A DNA stretch of 64,000 nt from Gammaproteobacteria bacterium (GCA_016209015.1 JACQWY010000047.1:1-64000), one strand, 5' to 3'. Positions 47,004 to 58,280 are shown, counted from the stretch's first letter. Program-made: numbers and translations. The notes: a model not told the origin generated them from the sequence alone.

Positions 47004-47089
47004 GGGCCGTGGATTCTAGCAGGCGTCCCCGCCGCCGACAGCCGGCGCGGACCGTGGATCTACAATGGAGCGAATCGCGAGGACAGCCC

Positions 47090-49159
<2,070 letters not shown>

Positions 49160-49254
49160 CCCCTCGCTCACCGTGGCCCGGGCGATGGGCCGGGCACCCG
49201 GCTCCGATCCTGGATGAAGCGCTGAACAGCCCCCCGCCGGACCCGCGAGCAGCT

Positions 49255-49325
49255 TCCTTAAATCAGTTTCTACAAAGTATTCGTATTTCTATGAAATTAA
49301 AGTATATTTAGATCCATCTACATTA
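49255..49325 (+). promoter_or_regulatory. AT-rich promoter region of the GT2 polysaccharide operon
   Basis: A 70-bp stretch of very low GC lies just before the YaiO-like gene. It contains TATATT (49307-49312) with TTCGTA 17 bp upstream. The contrast with the neighbouring sequence suggests a regulated promoter or a target for nucleoid silencing. Confidence 0.45.
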
Positions 49326-49342
49326 GCTTTCGGAGCCGGATC

Positions 49343-50152
49343 GTGGGGACCTTGGGGGAGAATGGCAGCCAACGTGGTGCACAGCGTCCGAGCCGGGTGC
49401 GGGCGGCGCTCGCGTTCGGCGCTCTCACCGCGAGCGCCCCCGCCGCCGCGAATCAGCTCGAGCTCGGCGGCATGTACTACGACCTGAGCGCGGGCTACGC
49501 GCCGACGAGCGCCGTCTACAGTCGGGGGCGCGTGAATTCCAGCGCGCTGAACGAATGGCTGGGCGAGGTCGTGCGCATGAACCGCTTCGACGACAGCGGC
49601 ACATTCGTCGGCCTGGGCAACATCCATCACTTCAACGATCGCTGGTTCTCGAACGTCGCGCTCGGCACGAGCAGCGGCGGCTTCTTCTTCCCGGAAGTGC
49701 GTATCGACAGCTCGCTCAGCCGCAAGTGGCTCGACGGCCGCAATCTCGTCACGACCGTCGGCGTCGGTTACTACCAGGCGAAGGATCAGCATCGCGACAC
49801 GAGCCTGCTCGCCGAGGCTTCGTACTACTTCGCGGCGCCCTGGGTCCTGCAGGCGGGCACGACGCTGAACAACAGCGATCCCGGCAGCACGGCCTCGGCG
49901 TCCGGACGCGTCGCGCTGTCCTATGTCCGCGACAAGCAACGCATCGTCAGCGCGCAGGTCGGCGGCGGCAACCAGGCTTATCAGGCGATCACGGCGCAGC
50001 GCGCGCAGATCGATTTTCCCTATTACTCGGTGCGGCTGAACATGAAGCAATGGTGCGGTTACGACTGGGGCTTCAGCGTCAGTGCCGAGAGCTATCAGAG
50101 CCGGGTCTACGACCAGCGCGGGATCGAGTTCGGCCTGTTCAAGGAATTCTGA
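49343..50152 (+). CDS. YaiO-family outer-membrane beta-barrel protein
   Basis: The GTG at 49343 has GGAG 8 nt upstream and gives 269 residues. A signal peptide ends near residue 36 (ALTASAPAAA). Then come alternating aromatic strands, including YYDLSAGYAPTSAVYSR and VALSYVRDKQRIVSAQVGGG, and a final Phe (FGLFKEF), typical of outer-membrane barrels. YaiO-type proteins accompany glycosyltransferases and may export or anchor a polysaccharide (inference). Its stop overlaps the next start (TGATG). Confidence 0.85.
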   Translation: MGTLGENGSQRGAQRPSRVRAALAFGALTASAPAAANQLELGGMYYDLSAGYAPTSAVYSRGRVNSSALNEWLGEVVRMNRFDDSGTFVGLGNIHHFNDRWFSNVALGTSSGGFFFPEVRIDSSLSRKWLDGRNLVTTVGVGYYQAKDQHRDTSLLAEASYYFAAPWVLQAGTTLNNSDPGSTASASGRVALSYVRDKQRIVSAQVGGGNQAYQAITAQRAQIDFPYYSVRLNMKQWCGYDWGFSVSAESYQSRVYDQRGIEFGLFKEF

Positions 50153-50952
50153 TGGCGGGGAAGCTCCGGGACCTTCCCAAAGGCCTCTTGAGCGCACTGC
50201 GTTACCAGAGCCATTCGGGACGTCTCATCCGCCAGCACCGGGCGCTGCGCCGGCTGAATTTTCAACGCGCGAACGTCCTGCATCCGATAGTGCTCGTCGC
50301 GGCGAGCTATACCGCGCTCTACCTGCTCCTGCCCGAGATCACCCGGGCCTGGGGCCTGCTCTTCGGTTTCTGGCTCGACGTGCTCGGCCGGCCGGCGCTG
50401 CTCACGACGATCCCCGAGGACGTGTTCGGCATCTTCCTCTTCGCGCTCGCGGTTCCGGAGACCGTCGCGCGACAACCGGACGTGGCGGAAATCGGCATCG
50501 CGGCCTCGCTCGCGCTCGGCGCGATGCTCGCGAGCTATCTCGCCGGCCGCCGCCGCTGGCTGCCGCTCGTCTATTTCGTGTGGGGCTGCGCCGCGATCCA
50601 GCTCGTCGCCTGCGCGTACTTCTACGTCGCGCCTTACCGCTATCCGCATACGCTGGCGAGCCACGTCGCGGACGGCCTGCGCGCGGGCACGTCGCTGCTG
50701 CTGGTCCTGCCGCTGCTCCTGTCGTTCACGTACTACGTCTTCGATCACTCGCTGCCGAAGAAGCTGCTCGGCACGATCGTCATCTTCGCCGCGCTCGCGA
50801 TCTGCATTCCCGTGCTGTACCTCGCGCACGTCGTGCTCGTGGTCGGCTGCTCGCTCGTGATCATGCCGTTGCTCTTCACCGTGCTCGGCACGCTCTACCA
50901 GATTGCGCTCTTCGTCGCGCTCTACGCCTGGGTCGTCAGTTGGGAGCCGTGA
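50152..50952 (+). CDS. Multi-pass membrane protein of the GT2 operon, unknown family
   Basis: The 266 residues have a basic cytoplasmic N-terminus (about 1-40) and six to seven hydrophobic segments (about 45-60, 68-85, 95-108, 120-137, 143-162, 185-205, 208-265). I do not recognise a family. Tight overlap with the barrel gene before and the glycosyltransferase after (TGATG, GTGA) argues for one complex in the inner membrane. Confidence 0.75.
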   Translation: MAGKLRDLPKGLLSALRYQSHSGRLIRQHRALRRLNFQRANVLHPIVLVAASYTALYLLLPEITRAWGLLFGFWLDVLGRPALLTTIPEDVFGIFLFALAVPETVARQPDVAEIGIAASLALGAMLASYLAGRRRWLPLVYFVWGCAAIQLVACAYFYVAPYRYPHTLASHVADGLRAGTSLLLVLPLLLSFTYYVFDHSLPKKLLGTIVIFAALAICIPVLYLAHVVLVVGCSLVIMPLLFTVLGTLYQIALFVALYAWVVSWEP

Positions 50953-52373
50953 ACGAAGCGCGGACGCGGCGGCGACCGGTCGCGGCCGTCCTGCTGCTGC
51001 TCGCCTTCGCGAGCGGCATCCTGCTCCCGCTGGCGGGAATCGCCGCGGCCTGGCTGCCGGTCCTCGCGCCACGGGACGGCGGCGTGCCCGAAGCCTGGTA
51101 CGAATTCCTCGTGGGCGCGCTGCGGATCATGCTGATGACCGTCGCGGCCATCGTCGTCGTCTACACCGTCCGCCACGTCGTCTTCACGCTGAACCGCATG
51201 TTCGGCCATCAGCGCCATCCCTATCTCGATGTCGATACCGCGGACTGGCCGCGCGTCGTAGTGCTCATCCCCGCGCACGACGAGGCCGCCGTGATCGCGC
51301 ACGCGCTCGAAGCCCTCGTCGACGTCGACTATCCGCGCGAGCGCCTCCGGATCATGCCGATCGACGACCGCTCGACCGACGGCACCTGGGCCATCATCAC
51401 CGACTACGCCGGGCGCCATCCCGGCCTCGTCACGCCGCTCAAGCGCACCACCGGCCGCCCCGGCAAGGCCGCCGTGATCCGTGACGCGACGGAGAGCGTG
51501 CGCGAGGACGTCATCATCGTCTTCGATGCGGATTACGTGCCGGGACGCGGCCTCATCAAGCAGCTCGTCGCGCCGTTCTTCGACGCCGAAGTCGGTGCGG
51601 TGATGGGCCGCGTCGTGCCGCACAACACCGCGCGCAATCTGCTCACGCGACTCCTCGATCTCGAACGCGCCGGCGGCTACCAGGTCGATCAGCAGGCGCG
51701 CATGAACCTGCGCCTCGTGCCGCAGTACGGCGGCTCCGTCGGCGGCGCGCGCACCTCGGCACTGCGCGCGGTCGGCGGCTGGCGCGACGACGCGCTCGCC
51801 GAGGACACGGACCTCACGTATCGCCTGCTGCTCCACGGTTACAAGACGGTCTACGAGAACCGCTGCGAGTGCTACGAGGAAGTGCCCGAGGTCTGGCAGG
51901 AGCGCAACCGCCAGATCATGCGCTGGGCGAAGGGTCACAATCAGGCGGCGCTGCGCTATTTCGTGCCGCTGCTCCTGAGCCGGCGCCTGAACCTGCTCGA
52001 GAAGATCGACGGCCTGCTGCTGCTCGGCGTCTACGTCGTCGCGCCGCTCCTCATCATGGGCTTCCTGTGCGCGTTCGCGCTCTACCTGCTCGGCGAGCGC
52101 GTGCTGCCGCCGGCACTCGGCATCGTGCTCGGGCTCGCGACGTTCTCCTCGCTAGGCAATTTCGCGGCGTTCTTCGAGATTGCCGCCGCGCTGCACATCG
52201 ACGGCTCGCGCCATCGGATCCGCATCGTGCCGCTGAACTTCATCGGCTTCCTCGTCAGTCTCGTCAACATCACGCGCGCCTGTCTCTCGCTCGTCGTGGA
52301 GGATCTGCTGATCGGCAAGGAGCTGCGCTGGGAGAAGACGGCACGCTATCGCAACGGGCCGCCAGCCTCATGA
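50949..52373 (+). CDS. Processive family 2 glycosyltransferase (polysaccharide synthase)
   Basis: The GTG at 50949 gives 474 residues. Two N-terminal helices (about 12-38, 55-80) precede a GT2 domain: VLIPAHDE (105-112), DD (139-140), the metal-binding DAD (193-195), EDTD (285-288) as catalytic base motif, and QIMRW (322-326), the QxxRW of processive synthases. Two or more C-terminal helices (about 350-440) would form the export channel. This set resembles cellulose and hyaluronan synthases and NfrB/YaiP-like enzymes. The sugar cannot be told. No PilZ domain is present. Confidence 0.9.
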   Translation: MNEARTRRRPVAAVLLLLAFASGILLPLAGIAAAWLPVLAPRDGGVPEAWYEFLVGALRIMLMTVAAIVVVYTVRHVVFTLNRMFGHQRHPYLDVDTADWPRVVVLIPAHDEAAVIAHALEALVDVDYPRERLRIMPIDDRSTDGTWAIITDYAGRHPGLVTPLKRTTGRPGKAAVIRDATESVREDVIIVFDADYVPGRGLIKQLVAPFFDAEVGAVMGRVVPHNTARNLLTRLLDLERAGGYQVDQQARMNLRLVPQYGGSVGGARTSALRAVGGWRDDALAEDTDLTYRLLLHGYKTVYENRCECYEEVPEVWQERNRQIMRWAKGHNQAALRYFVPLLLSRRLNLLEKIDGLLLLGVYVVAPLLIMGFLCAFALYLLGERVLPPALGIVLGLATFSSLGNFAAFFEIAAALHIDGSRHRIRIVPLNFIGFLVSLVNITRACLSLVVEDLLIGKELRWEKTARYRNGPPAS

Positions 52374-53500
52374 TTTCCCACGCGCTGTTCTGGCTGTTCT
52401 GCGCGACGGTGCTGGGATTGCCGCTGCTGCCTGCGCTCGGCGAATGGTGGCGCAAGACGGACGCCGCGCCGCTGCGCGTCGTGCGCGAGCAGGACACGAA
52501 CATCCGGCACTTCGCGCATTCCTTTCACGATCACGTCTGGAATCTGTTCGCGGCCGAGGGCATCGACACGGAAGCGCCGCCCGCGCCCTACTCCGGCCAG
52601 TTCCGACCGGGGGAGACGTTCCTGTTCCTCGGGCACGAGAGCCGTCCGGTGTGGCCGCCCGAGGTCGCGACGACGCGCGCCGTGCGCGACGTCGTGATCG
52701 GACTCGGCGACCTGCTGCTCGAGGGCAATCTCGTGTTCACACAGGAAATCTATTGCGGCGGCCAGATCTATGCCGGCGGGCATTCGACGTTCCGCGCGAT
52801 CTATGCCGGTACGGATCTGATCCTCGGTCCGAACTGCGTCGTGGCGCGCTGGCTGCACTCGCAGGGCCACGTGCACGTCGGACCGGATTCGCGGATCTAC
52901 GGCCGCGTCTCGAGCGGCACGTCGATCACGCTCGGCCTGGGCACGCGTTTCGAACGCCTGAACGCGCCGGAGATCCGCTTCACGTCCGACGACGCGGTGA
53001 CGGCGCGGCCGGCCGCGGGCGGCGACGCGCCGCAGCAGTGGTGGCCCGACGAGCGTTTCCGCGCACTCGATCCGCTTACCTACACGACACGTATACGCCA
53101 GGTCGCGGTCCCGGCGGCGATGGCGCTGATCGTCTCGCTCGTCGCGCCCGGCGAGCTCGTGATCGGCGAAGGCTCGCAGGTGACCGGCAGCCTCAAAGCG
53201 AACGGCAGACTCCGGCTCGGCGCGAACTGTGTCGTGCATGGTGCGATCGTGAGCGCTGGCCCGATCGAGATCGGCAGCGGCTGCGTCATCAAAGGGCCGG
53301 TCATTTCGGAGGAGTCGATCATCGTCGCGAGTGCCTGCATCCTCGGTACGCCCGAACTGCCGACGAGCGTGACGGCGCCCGTCGTGCACGTCGCGGCGGG
53401 CAGCAAGGTCTGCGGCACCCTGTGGGCGGCGCGCGAGGGTCTCGTCGCGCCGGAGACAGCCATGTCGATGCCGGACGGGAAAGTGCAAAAAATCGTTTAA
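52370..53500 (+). CDS. Membrane-anchored bactofilin-like beta-helix protein of the GT2 operon
   Basis: The ATG at 52370 overlaps the synthase stop (ATGA). The 376 residues have one N-terminal membrane helix (about 4-22) and two blocks of short hydrophobic beta-helical repeats at about 100-180 and 255-350. Examples are LVIGEGSQVTGSLKANGRLRLGANCVV and IEIGSGCVIKGPVIS. They resemble polymer-forming cytoskeletal (bactofilin) or hexapeptide-type folds. A second hydrophobic stretch lies near 238-256. It may scaffold the synthase complex (inference). Confidence 0.75.
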   Translation: MISHALFWLFCATVLGLPLLPALGEWWRKTDAAPLRVVREQDTNIRHFAHSFHDHVWNLFAAEGIDTEAPPAPYSGQFRPGETFLFLGHESRPVWPPEVATTRAVRDVVIGLGDLLLEGNLVFTQEIYCGGQIYAGGHSTFRAIYAGTDLILGPNCVVARWLHSQGHVHVGPDSRIYGRVSSGTSITLGLGTRFERLNAPEIRFTSDDAVTARPAAGGDAPQQWWPDERFRALDPLTYTTRIRQVAVPAAMALIVSLVAPGELVIGEGSQVTGSLKANGRLRLGANCVVHGAIVSAGPIEIGSGCVIKGPVISEESIIVASACILGTPELPTSVTAPVVHVAAGSKVCGTLWAAREGLVAPETAMSMPDGKVQKIV

Positions 53501-53551
53501 TTCGCGGGCCGGGACATGAAACCCTGCCGGCTACGCGTTAAGGTGCCTGCC

Positions 53552-55111
53552 ATGCCAAATTGCGCGTTCGCGATTATGAAGAACCTGTCCCGGGCGGTTG
53601 CCGCTCTCTGCCTCGCCGCCGGCTGTCTGCCCGCCCACGCCGATCTCGCCTGGAGCGGCGCCGACGGCGCCTGGGACGACGCGAGCCAATGGTCGTCGGG
53701 CAGCGTGCCGACCGCGGCCGATTTCGTCCGCATCGACTACATCGGCGCAGTCACGCTTGCCGGCCCCGCCGATGCGGCGAAGGAACTGACGAGCCACGCG
53801 GCGTTGTCGCAGCACGGCGGCCATTTCCAGGTCGTCGGCACGGCGGATCTCTTCGGCAGCTACGATCTCGGCGGCACGGCACAGGCCGACGTCGGCCGCA
53901 TCTACGTACAGGCCGCGGGGCGCCTCGGACTCACCGGCTCCGGCGCCTCGCTCGCCGTCGTCGAAGGCATTTTCAGCAGCGGGGAATTTGCGGTCGACGC
54001 GGGCGCGACGGTCGGCGCAGAGAGCATCGACAACTACGCGCACATGAGCGTCGACGGCGCGAGTGTCAGCGCGAACAGCATGATCAACCATCCGGCTGCG
54101 GCGCTGACGGTCAGCGGTGCAGGCGGACAGCTCACGATCAACGGCGCGCTCACGAACCAGGGTAGCGTCACCGCGAGCGACGCCGGCAGGATCGCCGTGC
54201 ACAGCCTCGACAACCACGCGAGCGTCGAAGTGAACGCCGGCCGCTTCGAATTCGTCAGCATGAAGAATTTCGGCACGCTCGCCGTACAGCAGGCGGGCGG
54301 CGCGCTCGTCGGCACGGACAATCTCACGAACGGCGGCACACTCACCGTCGACAACGGCGCGGAAGCCGCGCTCGACACGATCGACAACGACGGCGAGTTC
54401 GTCGCGTCAGGCAACGCCGCGGTGTCGCTCGTCAGCATGGACAATCGGGCGAGCGGCGTGGTCCGGCTGCTCGATACGGCGACGTTCTCGAGCGTGGATT
54501 CGATCGTGAATCGCGGGCGCTTCACCGCCGCCGCCGGCACGCAGGTGAGCGTCGGTCAATTTCAGCAGTTCGCCGGCACGACTGCGCTCGGCGGCGGCCG
54601 CTTCGAAACGACGAATGGTCGCGGCCTCATCCTCGCGGGCGGTACACTCGAAGGGCGCGGCGACATCACGGGTCTCCTGAAGACGGAAGCCGGAGCGACC
54701 TTGACGCCCGGCGACGCCGGTGCGCCGGTCGGCACTTTCGCGATCGCGGGCGATCTCGTGCTGGGCGGCCTGTTCGATGTGCAGCTCGCCGGCCTCGGCG
54801 GCACGGCCATCGATCATCTGACGGCGACGGGCCACGCGACGCTCGGCGGCACGCTCGCGGTGTCGCTGCTCGGCGGTTTCGATCCCCTGGCCGGCGACGC
54901 CTTCGACCTGATCACGGCGAACGGCTTCGACGGCGCGTTCGCGCAGGTCCTGCTGCCGGCGCTCGGCGGCGGACGCCGGTTCGAGCTCGGCATCGCCGGC
55001 AACGTGCTGCGCCTGAAGGTCGCTGCCGTGCCTCTGCCCGCAACGGCCCTGCCCTTCCTGCTCGGCGGGCTCGCGACGATCCTCGGCGCGCGACGCCGCG
55101 TCTGCGCCTGA
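53552..55111 (+). CDS. Secreted beta-helical surface protein with VPLPA-CTERM sorting signal
   Basis: The ATG at 53552 has AAGGTG 7 nt upstream and gives 519 residues; 53516 and 53576 are alternatives. A signal peptide (RAVAALCLAAGCLPAHA) leads to about 14 short repeats with an N-x-G/A-x-L/V pattern (examples SIDNYAHMSV, SMKNFGTLAV, NLTNGGTLTV), predicting a parallel beta-helix. The C-terminus has VPLPATALPFLLGG, a hydrophobic helix and ARRR: the VPLPA variant of the PEP-CTERM signal processed by an exosortase. No exosortase is in the window. It follows the polysaccharide operon by 51 bp, which fits a link between PEP-CTERM proteins and exopolysaccharide. Confidence 0.82.
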   Translation: MPNCAFAIMKNLSRAVAALCLAAGCLPAHADLAWSGADGAWDDASQWSSGSVPTAADFVRIDYIGAVTLAGPADAAKELTSHAALSQHGGHFQVVGTADLFGSYDLGGTAQADVGRIYVQAAGRLGLTGSGASLAVVEGIFSSGEFAVDAGATVGAESIDNYAHMSVDGASVSANSMINHPAAALTVSGAGGQLTINGALTNQGSVTASDAGRIAVHSLDNHASVEVNAGRFEFVSMKNFGTLAVQQAGGALVGTDNLTNGGTLTVDNGAEAALDTIDNDGEFVASGNAAVSLVSMDNRASGVVRLLDTATFSSVDSIVNRGRFTAAAGTQVSVGQFQQFAGTTALGGGRFETTNGRGLILAGGTLEGRGDITGLLKTEAGATLTPGDAGAPVGTFAIAGDLVLGGLFDVQLAGLGGTAIDHLTATGHATLGGTLAVSLLGGFDPLAGDAFDLITANGFDGAFAQVLLPALGGGRRFELGIAGNVLRLKVAAVPLPATALPFLLGGLATILGARRRVCA

Positions 55112-55123
55112 GGCGGCACGCGC

Positions 55124-55588
55124 TCAGCCGCGCTCCGCGACGACGACCTCCGTGCGGATGGAGTTCGCGATGAAGCACTCCTCGTGCGCGAGATGGTGGA
55201 GCTCGGCGATCTGTTCCGAGGTCGGCGCCGCGCCGGCACCGTAGACGATCTCCGGGTTCAGGCTCACCCGGCTCACCCAGTACTTGCCCCGCTCGTTCTT
55301 CGTCATCACGCCCACGGCGTCGTCGGCATAGCGCTCGACGAGGAAGCCGCGCTTCGAGGCGAGGTGCAGAAACGTCAGCATGTGGCAGCTCGCCACCGCG
55401 GCCACGAAGGCCTCCTCCGGATCGACACCCGCAGGATTCGAAAACGGCGCCGGAACGACGGACGGCGACGGCGAGGCGGGCACGGTCACGCCGCCGTCGA
55501 AACGCCAGGTGTGCTCGCGGGAATAACGGCCGCGCCGGAAGTCGGCGCCGCTGAACGACCAGTGCACGCTCGCACGATGCTCGGACAT
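55124..55588 (-). CDS. OsmC/Ohr-family protein
   Basis: The 154 residues have the OsmC fold with the two peroxidatic cysteines in ASCHMLTFL and EECFIANSI, and PFSNPAGVDPEEAFVAAVASCHML. It probably reduces organic hydroperoxides. It converges on the VPLPA-CTERM gene with a 12-bp gap. Confidence 0.92.
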   Translation of the reverse strand: MSEHRASVHWSFSGADFRRGRYSREHTWRFDGGVTVPASPSPSVVPAPFSNPAGVDPEEAFVAAVASCHMLTFLHLASKRGFLVERYADDAVGVMTKNERGKYWVSRVSLNPEIVYGAGAAPTSEQIAELHHLAHEECFIANSIRTEVVVAERG

Positions 55589-55767
55589 GGCTGCACCTCG
55601 GAGAGGGAAACGGGCACGGAATCATAGCCCCGGCGGCGGCGGCGCGACATCGGACGCCCGCGCGGACAGCGTGCTCTCAGCCCACAGCGCCCGGCACGCG
55701 GTACCCTCTGACCTGGCCTTTCCGCTTCGTGATCCGGATGAGCTTCGAGCACCGATCTTGCGTGCGA

Positions 55768-58251
55768 TCAACGCCGCTCCGCCGCGCCCATCCGCAGCTC
55801 CGCGACGTAGCGCCGGCCTTCGCGATCGGTGAGCCAGCACCCGTCGGGGCCCGGCAGCATTTCGACGACGGAGATCGACGCCGCCGGCGACGCGGCGCGC
55901 ACGCCGTCGGCGAACTGCTCGGCATAGACGAGGCTGTCGAGATCGAGGAAGAACGGCTTGCCCTCGCCTTCGAGACGATAGAACGCGTGCCGCGGAATGC
56001 CGAGATCGCGCGCCCAGCGCCGCAGCCCGAGGTAGCGCGCGGCGCGATCGTGCAGGCGCACGAAGGGCAGCTCCGCGGCGCACACGCGCCAGGACTCGCG
56101 CTGCACGACGAGCCTGTCGATGCAGACGCGTGGCAGATGCGCATCGAGCCGGAACGGCTTGAACTCGCTCATGCCCAGGATGCGGACCTGCGGCCCGAGA
56201 AACTGCACGAGCGGCCAGCACCGGCCGTCGCGCGCGACGACGAGGGGGGCCGCGCCGTCGAGCGCGAGCGCGAGGTCGGCGATGCGCACCGGCGCGCCCG
56301 ACCCGGCCGGCGCTGCGTTCGCGCCGTGGAGCACCGGCACGTCGTGGGCGAGCGGCAACTGGTAGGCGGCGCGCTGCCCCTTGCCTTCGAGACCTGCGAC
56401 CGGCACGAGCTCGGGCACGTTCTGCACGGCGGCGACGGCGGCGAGGAGCTCGGCCGGCGCGGGACAGAATTTCGCGAACAGGCGCTGCGCCGTGAGATTC
56501 GTGCCCGGATGCACTTCGCCGAGTACGGCGAGCCAGTCCGGATCGTCGAACGAGCGCGCGGCGAACATGAGATCGGGCGAATGCCAGCGCGCGCCCGACC
56601 ACGACGCCTCGCGCCAGGCGAACCGCCCGGCAAGGCGCGGCAGGACGGCACCGCTCGCGAACGCGACGGCGCGCGCTGCAGGGTCGAACCCGAGTGCCTC
56701 GCGCCAGCGCGCCTGCAGATCCGCCGTGACCGCGGCCGCGAGCGCAGTCGCCTCGGCATGGGCCTCCGCGAGAGCCGCCCACAGCGCCGCCAGCGGGACG
56801 ATCGCGCCGCACTCGCTGCGCAGCGTCGCGCATCGGGCATTCGCGAAATCGAGATAGCGTACGAGCAGCGTATTCGAGAACCAGCGCGCGCTGTCGAGCA
56901 CGCAGGACAAGGCCGGCGCGAGCGCGGCGACGCGCGCCTCGTCGAGCACGAGCTCGACGTCGCGCACGGCGTCCGGATAGAGCGGCGTGCGGCCGGCGTA
57001 AGCCTTGCCGGCGTGACGGCGGGCCGCATCACCGGTGACCGCGACATACTCCGCATCGAACGCCGCGAGTGTCGCGGCCAGCGTCTCCGGCGTCGCCTGT
57101 GCGGCCGCGTCGCGAGCCCGTTCGAGCCGCGCGAGCAGACTCCGTGCGGGCGCACGGACCCCCTGCGGCAGCGCATCGAGCGCGGCGCGGAATGCCCGCT
57201 CCGGCTCCGGTTCGACGGCGACCGGCACCCGCCAGTCGATCACGCCGCTGGCCGCGAGCTCGTCGAGCAGGGCTTCGACGGTGGGCGCATCGGCACCGCG
57301 CGCGGGTTGACCGAATTGCGCGATGAGTGCGGCCGCCGGCGTGCGCCCGTCGCAGGCCGCGAGGAATTCGCTCTGCAGCGCATCGAGCGGCAGCTCCCCG
57401 TCCGGCAGCACGAGCCGGCCCGCCACGAGCGCTGCCTCCGCCGCGAGGCGCGGCGCGAGCGCGAGCCGGAACGGGCGCACGGCCGAGAGCCGGCGCGCGA
57501 GCGCCTGCAGCGTCCAGCATTCGAAGTAGGTACGCTCTTCGGCGATCACGGCCGGCCCGGGTTCGAGCCGCGCGCCCGGCCCGACGAGCGCGTATGCGAC
57601 CGGGCCGAAATGTCCGATGCTCTCGTTCTTCGCGAGATAGCGTTGCAGGTAGCGCGCCGCGACGCGGCGCAGCGGGCGGGTCGAGGCGGATCCGGCGAGC
57701 CAGGCGCCGAGTCCGTCCGACCAGAGATCGCGGTTCTGCCAGATTACCGCGGTGCGCAGCGCGGGATCCGCGAAGGCCGCGCGCAGGCGCTCGTCGATCG
57801 TCGCAGCGGCGACCTGTAGTGCCGCGGCGAGCGCCGCTGCGGCGGCCGCACGCCGCGCCTGGGCCTCGGCCAGCGCGGCACACGCTTCGCGCGCCGCAGG
57901 CTCGGCGACGAGCATTTCGGGGATCCGGCCGACGCGGAGCCGCTTCAGTCCGAGCTGCCAGGGACGGGGTTCGAGATCCGTCGCGATCCGCTGCATGCAG
58001 ATCGCGCGGAGCGATCGGCTGGCCGCCTCGCAGGACTCATCGGAAGCAGCGAAGTCGCGCCACGCCGCGGCGAGCCCGGCGTCGGCGAGCTCGTCGAGGC
58101 CGGCGACGGGGAAGCCCGCGGAGCGCAGGCAGCAGACGCGCGAGAGCACCCAGTCCGCGTCGAGTGCGAGCGGGCGCTCGAGCGCGGCGACGAGGGCGGT
58201 GCGATCGAACACGGCAGACGCGCTCAGCGCCGGACCGGGCCCGGTCCACAA
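55768..58251 (-). CDS. Orphan LanB-like lantibiotic dehydratase domain protein
   Basis: The 827-residue frame resembles the N-terminal (glutamylation) domain of class I lanthipeptide dehydratases. Signs are an opening WVLSRVCCLRSAGFP, NESIGHFGPV (about 210), WREASWSGARWHSPDLMFA and LGEVHPGTN. The late segment runs RRWARDLGIPRHAFYRLEGEGKPFFLDLDS near the C-terminus. No separate elimination domain, cyclase or precursor peptide was found nearby. It could be a tRNA-dependent amino-acid ligase on a protein substrate (inference). The frame starts with TTG at 58251, next to a terminator; GTG at 58212 is equally plausible. Neither has a good RBS. Confidence 0.75.
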   Translation of the reverse strand: MWTGPGPALSASAVFDRTALVAALERPLALDADWVLSRVCCLRSAGFPVAGLDELADAGLAAAWRDFAASDESCEAASRSLRAICMQRIATDLEPRPWQLGLKRLRVGRIPEMLVAEPAAREACAALAEAQARRAAAAAALAAALQVAAATIDERLRAAFADPALRTAVIWQNRDLWSDGLGAWLAGSASTRPLRRVAARYLQRYLAKNESIGHFGPVAYALVGPGARLEPGPAVIAEERTYFECWTLQALARRLSAVRPFRLALAPRLAAEAALVAGRLVLPDGELPLDALQSEFLAACDGRTPAAALIAQFGQPARGADAPTVEALLDELAASGVIDWRVPVAVEPEPERAFRAALDALPQGVRAPARSLLARLERARDAAAQATPETLAATLAAFDAEYVAVTGDAARRHAGKAYAGRTPLYPDAVRDVELVLDEARVAALAPALSCVLDSARWFSNTLLVRYLDFANARCATLRSECGAIVPLAALWAALAEAHAEATALAAAVTADLQARWREALGFDPAARAVAFASGAVLPRLAGRFAWREASWSGARWHSPDLMFAARSFDDPDWLAVLGEVHPGTNLTAQRLFAKFCPAPAELLAAVAAVQNVPELVPVAGLEGKGQRAAYQLPLAHDVPVLHGANAAPAGSGAPVRIADLALALDGAAPLVVARDGRCWPLVQFLGPQVRILGMSEFKPFRLDAHLPRVCIDRLVVQRESWRVCAAELPFVRLHDRAARYLGLRRWARDLGIPRHAFYRLEGEGKPFFLDLDSLVYAEQFADGVRAASPAASISVVEMLPGPDGCWLTDREGRRYVAELRMGAAERR

Positions 58252-58256
58252 ACGAA

Positions 58257-58280
58257 AACGGGATGGTCGCCCATCCCGTT
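58257..58280 (-). terminator. Intrinsic terminator after the PEP-CTERM gene
   Basis: On the - strand a perfect 10-bp stem AACGGGATGG/CCATCCCGTT closed by a GCGA tetraloop is followed by TTCGTTTG. It lies 38 bp beyond the PEP-CTERM stop and just before the LanB-like start, so the two genes are probably separate transcripts. Confidence 0.75.

Noticed and set aside
55729-57819. 696-residue + strand frame opposite the LanB-like gene
   Set aside because: Arg/Glu-rich antisense shadow without domains. The - strand product has recognisable dehydratase motifs and a normal amino-acid mix.
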